From NCBI RefSeq assembly GCF_900167155.1, contig NZ_FUXU01000023.1, positions 1-59,569 on the forward strand: DNA of 59,569 nt, given 5' to 3'. This DNA comes from Enterovibrio nigricans DSM 22720 (GTDB taxonomy: Bacteria; Pseudomonadota; Gammaproteobacteria; Enterobacterales; Vibrionaceae). Position numbers and translations under genes: made by a program. Below the pieces are notes generated by a model. That model searched no databases. It saw only the letters and a program-made list of their open reading frames with translations, and was not told where the DNA came from. Numbering within the stretch: the stretch's first letter is position 1; every line of letters begins with the position of its first letter. Below are positions 56,339-59,569 of the stretch, piece by piece.

Positions 56339-57292
56339 ATGGATTTATCAGTGGTTATGAGAACTAATGAATCCATGTTTCAGACAGATATAGGTCTACT
56401 AGACGGTGACAAGTGGGAAGGTTTGATCCAATCGGTTTATAAGAGCCGCTATGATACTTACCAGCCAATGATTGCATCCCCTGGAGACTATGGTATTGAA
56501 GGTTTTGTTCTCGAAAACGGAGTAGCAATTCAGTGTTATTGCCCACAAGAAAACTATGACGGAGGTACTTTACATAAAAAGCAGAAGAAGAAAATGACTG
56601 AAGACATTTCTAAGCTTGTAAAGTACAAGGACCAAATTAGGGAAAGACTGGGTGACTGCAAAATATCTAAGTGGATATTTATAACTCCGAGAGTAGGGAA
56701 AAATGATCTTCATGCTGTAGCAAGAGAAAATGAAAAGCTCATTAGGGAAAGCAATATAGATATCTGTACTCATGACTTTACGATTCTCATTCATGATTTG
56801 GGTAACTATGAGAGCGATATAAGAGCTATTCAAACTGTAAATGGGAAGCTTCTCAGTTTTTCAGCATTCGAAGATGAAATCATCTGTGAGCCCATCGATA
56901 AGACAGACTACGAAGAAAATATTCACGATAAAAATAAAGTTAGAAGTTATGTTGGTGGTGGGTATAAAGAAAAACTGCATTTATTTCTAAACAGTCAAAC
57001 AACTGAAGATTATATCGGTAGATATAAAATATTAAGGAATATTTACAACAATAATCCAGAGCTTTATCAGAGGATAGCAAAATCAGTTAATGATTTTGAA
57101 GATGATGTGGAAATCTTATCAATGACTTGGGAGGGGGCTCCTCAAGAACTAATTGACAAAATTAGAGAAAAGTTGATGGAAAGGTTCGAAAGAGACAGCT
57201 ACATAAAAACAATAGAGTATTCAAATTTAGAATCTATTTGTAAACATATGGTCGCGAGATGGATAGCTGAATGTCCGATGAGGATTGAGTGA
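56339..57292 (+). CDS. LmuA-like effector of a Lamassu / ABC-three-component defence module
   Basis: This 317-residue protein is proposed as the effector of an anti-phage or anti-plasmid system. Residues 20-130 resemble a PD-(D/E)xK nuclease core: Glu27, then GDYGIEGF (Asp50, Glu54) and AIQCYCP (Gln65). The position where catalytic Lys is usual is Tyr67. KKKMTEDISKLVKYKD and KWIFITPR follow, as in related proteins that I recall. The C-terminal part (from about 205: YKEKLHLFLNSQTTEDYIGRY, and the terminal WIAECPM) has the pattern of the shared C-terminal domain of ABC-three-component effectors. The AT-rich codon use differs from the core genes. Its TGA overlaps the ATG of the middle component. 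No clear ribosome-binding site precedes 56339; ATGs at 56357 and 56375 are alternatives. Confidence 0.7.
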   Translation: MDLSVVMRTNESMFQTDIGLLDGDKWEGLIQSVYKSRYDTYQPMIASPGDYGIEGFVLENGVAIQCYCPQENYDGGTLHKKQKKKMTEDISKLVKYKDQIRERLGDCKISKWIFITPRVGKNDLHAVARENEKLIRESNIDICTHDFTILIHDLGNYESDIRAIQTVNGKLLSFSAFEDEIICEPIDKTDYEENIHDKNKVRSYVGGGYKEKLHLFLNSQTTEDYIGRYKILRNIYNNNPELYQRIAKSVNDFEDDVEILSMTWEGAPQELIDKIREKLMERFERDSYIKTIEYSNLESICKHMVARWIAECPMRIE

Positions 57293-57743
57293 TGAGTAAG
57301 CTATCCTTCTCAAGGAAAAAAGCGTTGTACTTCCAGAGCTCAGACCATTATACAAAATTGCTAAAGTACTTACGATTTTGAGAGTGTGCTGTGCTGGTGG
57401 AAAGTCTAGTCTTCTCAAGCTACATCTTTTTAATTGGGCAATGTTGGAACCCAAGAGACTTAGGGCATTAGAGTTATCAGCTGAGAGAAAAGAGTTAGTC
57501 ATTGGGGTATGGGGCATTGATCCATCTTTAAATATGGCTCTTTCTTTTGCGGTATCAGAAGGGTTAATAGCAAAAACATCTAATGGTGGGTTTCAGATTA
57601 CAGATAAAGGTGATGTATTTATAAATGAATCAAAGCTGATTTCAGACTTTGAAAATGATTTTAAGTCTATTTTTGTTATAGGTAAAAGAATAACAGAGAA
57701 GATGGTCGAGAGTGCTGCCAAGAGGTGGGTTGATGAAGTTTAG
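57292..57743 (+). pseudogene. LmuC-like middle component, needs a one-base shift
   Basis: The small middle component of three-component ABC systems bridges effector and ATPase. An ATG at 57292 overlaps the effector stop, with GAGGA seven bases before it, and codes MSKLSFSRKK; that frame then ends at 57381. The conserved-looking protein runs in the -1 frame from the A6 tract at 57316-57321: SVVLPELRPLYKIAKVLTIL, then KSSLLKLHLFNWAMLEPKRLRALEL, a winged-helix-like WGIDPSLNMALSFAVSEGLI, and ITEKMVESAAKRWVDEV to the stop at 57743. That frame has no start of its own: a TAA lies at 57297 and no ATG follows before the conserved block. One extra A would give a normal 150-residue protein. It may be a mutation, a sequencing error, or slippage during expression. 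Confidence 0.7.
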
Positions 57744-59473
57744 GAAATTACAGGTAAAACTATATTCAATAGATGGCATGGACTATGGCTATAATATTGA
57801 TTTTTCGGATGGTTTGAATATAGTCCGTGGTGATAACTCTTCGGGTAAAAGTACATTTGTAAACTCACTTATTTACTCGCTTGGCATGGAGGAAATAATA
57901 GGTTCTAAAGGTAACTCTTCTCTTCCATATGCATTGAAAACAAGGTTTGACCTTAATGGCGAAGAAAAGAAAGTTGTTGAATCTTCAGTTTTCCTAGAAT
58001 TTGAAAATTCGGCAGGAGAAGTGATTACAGTTAATAGAGCAATTGTTTCAAATACTCTCGATACTAAACTGGTTAAAATAATTCTTGGTAAGTATTTGAC
58101 TGGTGGGGATTATGAGGCTGAAGTTAAATATACTTTTGTTCATGATCCAGGATCTGCGCAGGATCCGGATAAGGTTTTTTTTGCTTTTCTGGAAAGATTT
58201 TTAGATATTGATTTACCTAATGTATCAGATAGCAAGGGTAAAGAAGCGAAGCTATATTTGCAGTCAATATTTTCTGCAATGATAATCGAGCAGAAAAGAG
58301 GCTGGACAGATTATATTGCCAACATACCTTATTTTGGTATTTCTGGAATGAGAGAAAAGGTTACTAATTACATTCTAGATCTCGATGTCTTTAGAAATGC
58401 CAAGCTTATAAATGATCTGCAAATTAAAAGAAACTCACTTATAAATAAATGGTCTGAGCTCGTAACCGAATCTAAACTGCTTGTGGAGAATAAGGGCTAC
58501 TCAATTTCAGGGCTGTCTAGATACCCAGTAACTGATTTTGATCCAAAGTTGGTAAGTGTCGGAGACAGACGAGATAGTAACATTGTTAGTATTGATGTTG
58601 TTCGGTCAGATCTGATATCCGAATACAGAAAAATAGATAATAATGAAAAACAATCAGATATCGATGAACCAAAAAGTCTTATCGAAAACATAGAAAAAAC
58701 TGAACGGCGAATCGATGACTTACTAGTTCTTAATAGTATGCTGGGGAGTCAAATAAAAATTGATGAGTCACAGGTCAATCAGTATAAAGATGGTTTGATT
58801 GAGATAGAGAAAGATCTTAAGTCGAATAAACTGACGAGAAAATTAGTGGAATTAGGGGCGGATAAAGCCAACTTGTCTATTGCGAAGGGGAAATGTAATA
58901 CGTGTTTACAAGTAGTAGATGATATACTGCTTCCTCCCGACACTTTAGCTATGCCTATGGAGTTGAAAGAAAACATTCAACATCTAGAGAATCAGAAAAA
59001 GATGACTAAGTCTCTCGTTGATGGGCTTGAGCGAAAAATTAATGCTGACAAAGATAAACTTCTATCGGTGAATAGAGAGTTGACTGAGTGTAGGAAAAAC
59101 CTTGTTTCTCTTAGAAAGGATATGAAGTTTACCAGTAAAATAAAAGAATCTGACATTCGAAGGAAAATAAATCTGGAGACTAGAATTGATGACATTAAAA
59201 GCATCGAAGAAAAGATAAGTGAAAAACTTGAGGCTTTAGTCAGTATCTCCATTGAATACAAGGGTATTAATGGGGATATTCAGGGGTTAGGAAAGCATAA
59301 GCTTTCAAATTCTGACTGGAGAAAAGTCAATGAATTTTCTAGCTCTTTTAAGAGTTTAGCAAGAAGTTTTGGATATAGAAGTGCTGATGTTGGTGAGATA
59401 GAAATAAAAACTGAAACTATGCTTCCTTATCTCAAAGACATTGAGTTGCGTGAAGTAGAGTGGACATCAGAAG
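57733..59473 (+). pseudogene. LmuB-like SMC/Rad50 ATPase, interrupted by an IS5-family element
   Basis: The ATPase of the module resembles SMC/Rad50 proteins that sense DNA ends or structures. The ATG at 57733 has AGAGG seven bases before it and overlaps the middle-component stop by 11 bases. Residues 1-230 form the first ATPase lobe with Walker A GDNSSGKST (33-41) and a Q-loop-like FSAMIIEQKRGWTDYI. Two heptad-rich coiled-coil arms (about 240-380 and 400-510) flank a CxxC hook (C388, C391 in GKCNTCLQ). The second lobe begins (SSSFKSLARSFGYRS, TMLPYLKDIEL) but no ABC signature or Walker B motif occurs. The frame continues only to a TAA at 59514 inside what looks like an IS terminus starting at 59474. 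The gene is thus truncated and should be non-functional. Confidence 0.8.
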
Positions 59474-59569
59474 GGCTTTGTTGCTTAATTCGGTTGGAAG
59501 ACATGGCAGCCTAAAGTTGTTCGGTTCTTAAGCAATATACTGAGTTTCAGGCATACCCAGTCCTGTAAG
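59474..59569. mobile_element. Left end of an IS5-family (IS903-type) insertion sequence
   Basis: GGCTTTGTTGCTTAATTC agrees at 15 of 18 positions with the IS903 terminal inverted repeat as I remember it (GGCTTTGTTGAATAAATC). It starts exactly where the ATPase loses similarity to its family. The transposase and the other end lie beyond the right edge. The family call rests on this terminus alone. Confidence 0.65.

Noticed and set aside
57310-57330. Classical programmed -1 frameshift heptamer in the middle component
   Set aside because: In the starting frame the codons are AGG AAA AAA GCG, so the P-site tRNA would have to re-pair with GAA. This is not a good slippery heptamer, so mutation, slippage by polymerase or sequencing error are kept as equal options.
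1-59569. CRISPR array, rRNA operon or replication origin
   Set aside because: No regularly spaced repeats, no rRNA sequence, and no DnaA-box cluster or iteron array was seen.

Overview
The window is gamma-proteobacterial chromosome, most likely from the family Vibrionaceae. Protein sequences and gene order (rpsU-yqeY-dnaG-rpoD, tsaD, plsY, folB-folK-uppP, cca, glnE, hldE, tolC, nudF-yqiB-cpdA-yqiA-parE-parC, ridA, pyrI-pyrB, argF-arcA, rraB, valS-holC-pepA, lptF-lptG) read like Vibrio/Grimontia/Enterovibrio relatives. The genus is inferred only from the look of the proteins.

Layout. (1) 1-1495 is mobile or accessory DNA: the 3' end of an IS3-family element, the interrupted tail of a probable DUF3644 defence-type gene, and about 800 bp without a credible gene, ending at tRNA-Ile2(CAU). 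(2) 1543-36276 is core chromosome matching the region around rpoD, tolC and parC in E. coli: the macromolecular synthesis operon, tRNA modification, phospholipid, folate and undecaprenyl-phosphate genes, a GspA/GspB-like fusion, phosphate uptake, a chemoreceptor, glnE, lipid A and heptose genes, tolC, the nudF-to-parC series, plsC and idi. (3) 36367-54108 is a second core block matching the region around pyrBI, argI and valS in E. coli. It has ridA, pyrBI with a pyrL-type attenuator, argF and arcA with ARG-box-like sites, rraB, a MarR-GNAT fusion, a DUF898/M48 pair, valS-holC-pepA, lptFG and an RDD protein. (4) 54292-54377 is tRNA-Leu(CAA), followed by a genomic island: a frameshifted tyrosine integrase, then AT-rich DNA carrying a three-gene Lamassu / ABC-three-component-like defence module.

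The defence module is the most interesting part. An effector with a PD-(D/E)xK-like core and a characteristic C-terminal domain (56339-57292) overlaps a small middle component (57292-57743, needing a one-base shift), which overlaps an SMC/Rad50-like ATPase with a CxxC hook (from 57733). The ATPase lacks its C-terminal half-site. It stops inside what looks like the inverted repeat of an IS5-family (IS903-type) element at 59474. Thus defence-type genes at both ends of the window are interrupted by different insertion sequences, while the 52 kb of core between the two tRNA genes looks intact.

Co-operation between genes: pyrB and argF both use carbamoyl phosphate, and arcA makes citrulline, which ornithine carbamoyltransferase can phosphorolyse. 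plsY and plsC are successive steps of phosphatidate synthesis. lpxL, hldE and lptFG build and export lipopolysaccharide. TolC, the GspA/B protein and LptFG belong to envelope transport. Most convergent gene pairs are separated by one clear bidirectional terminator.
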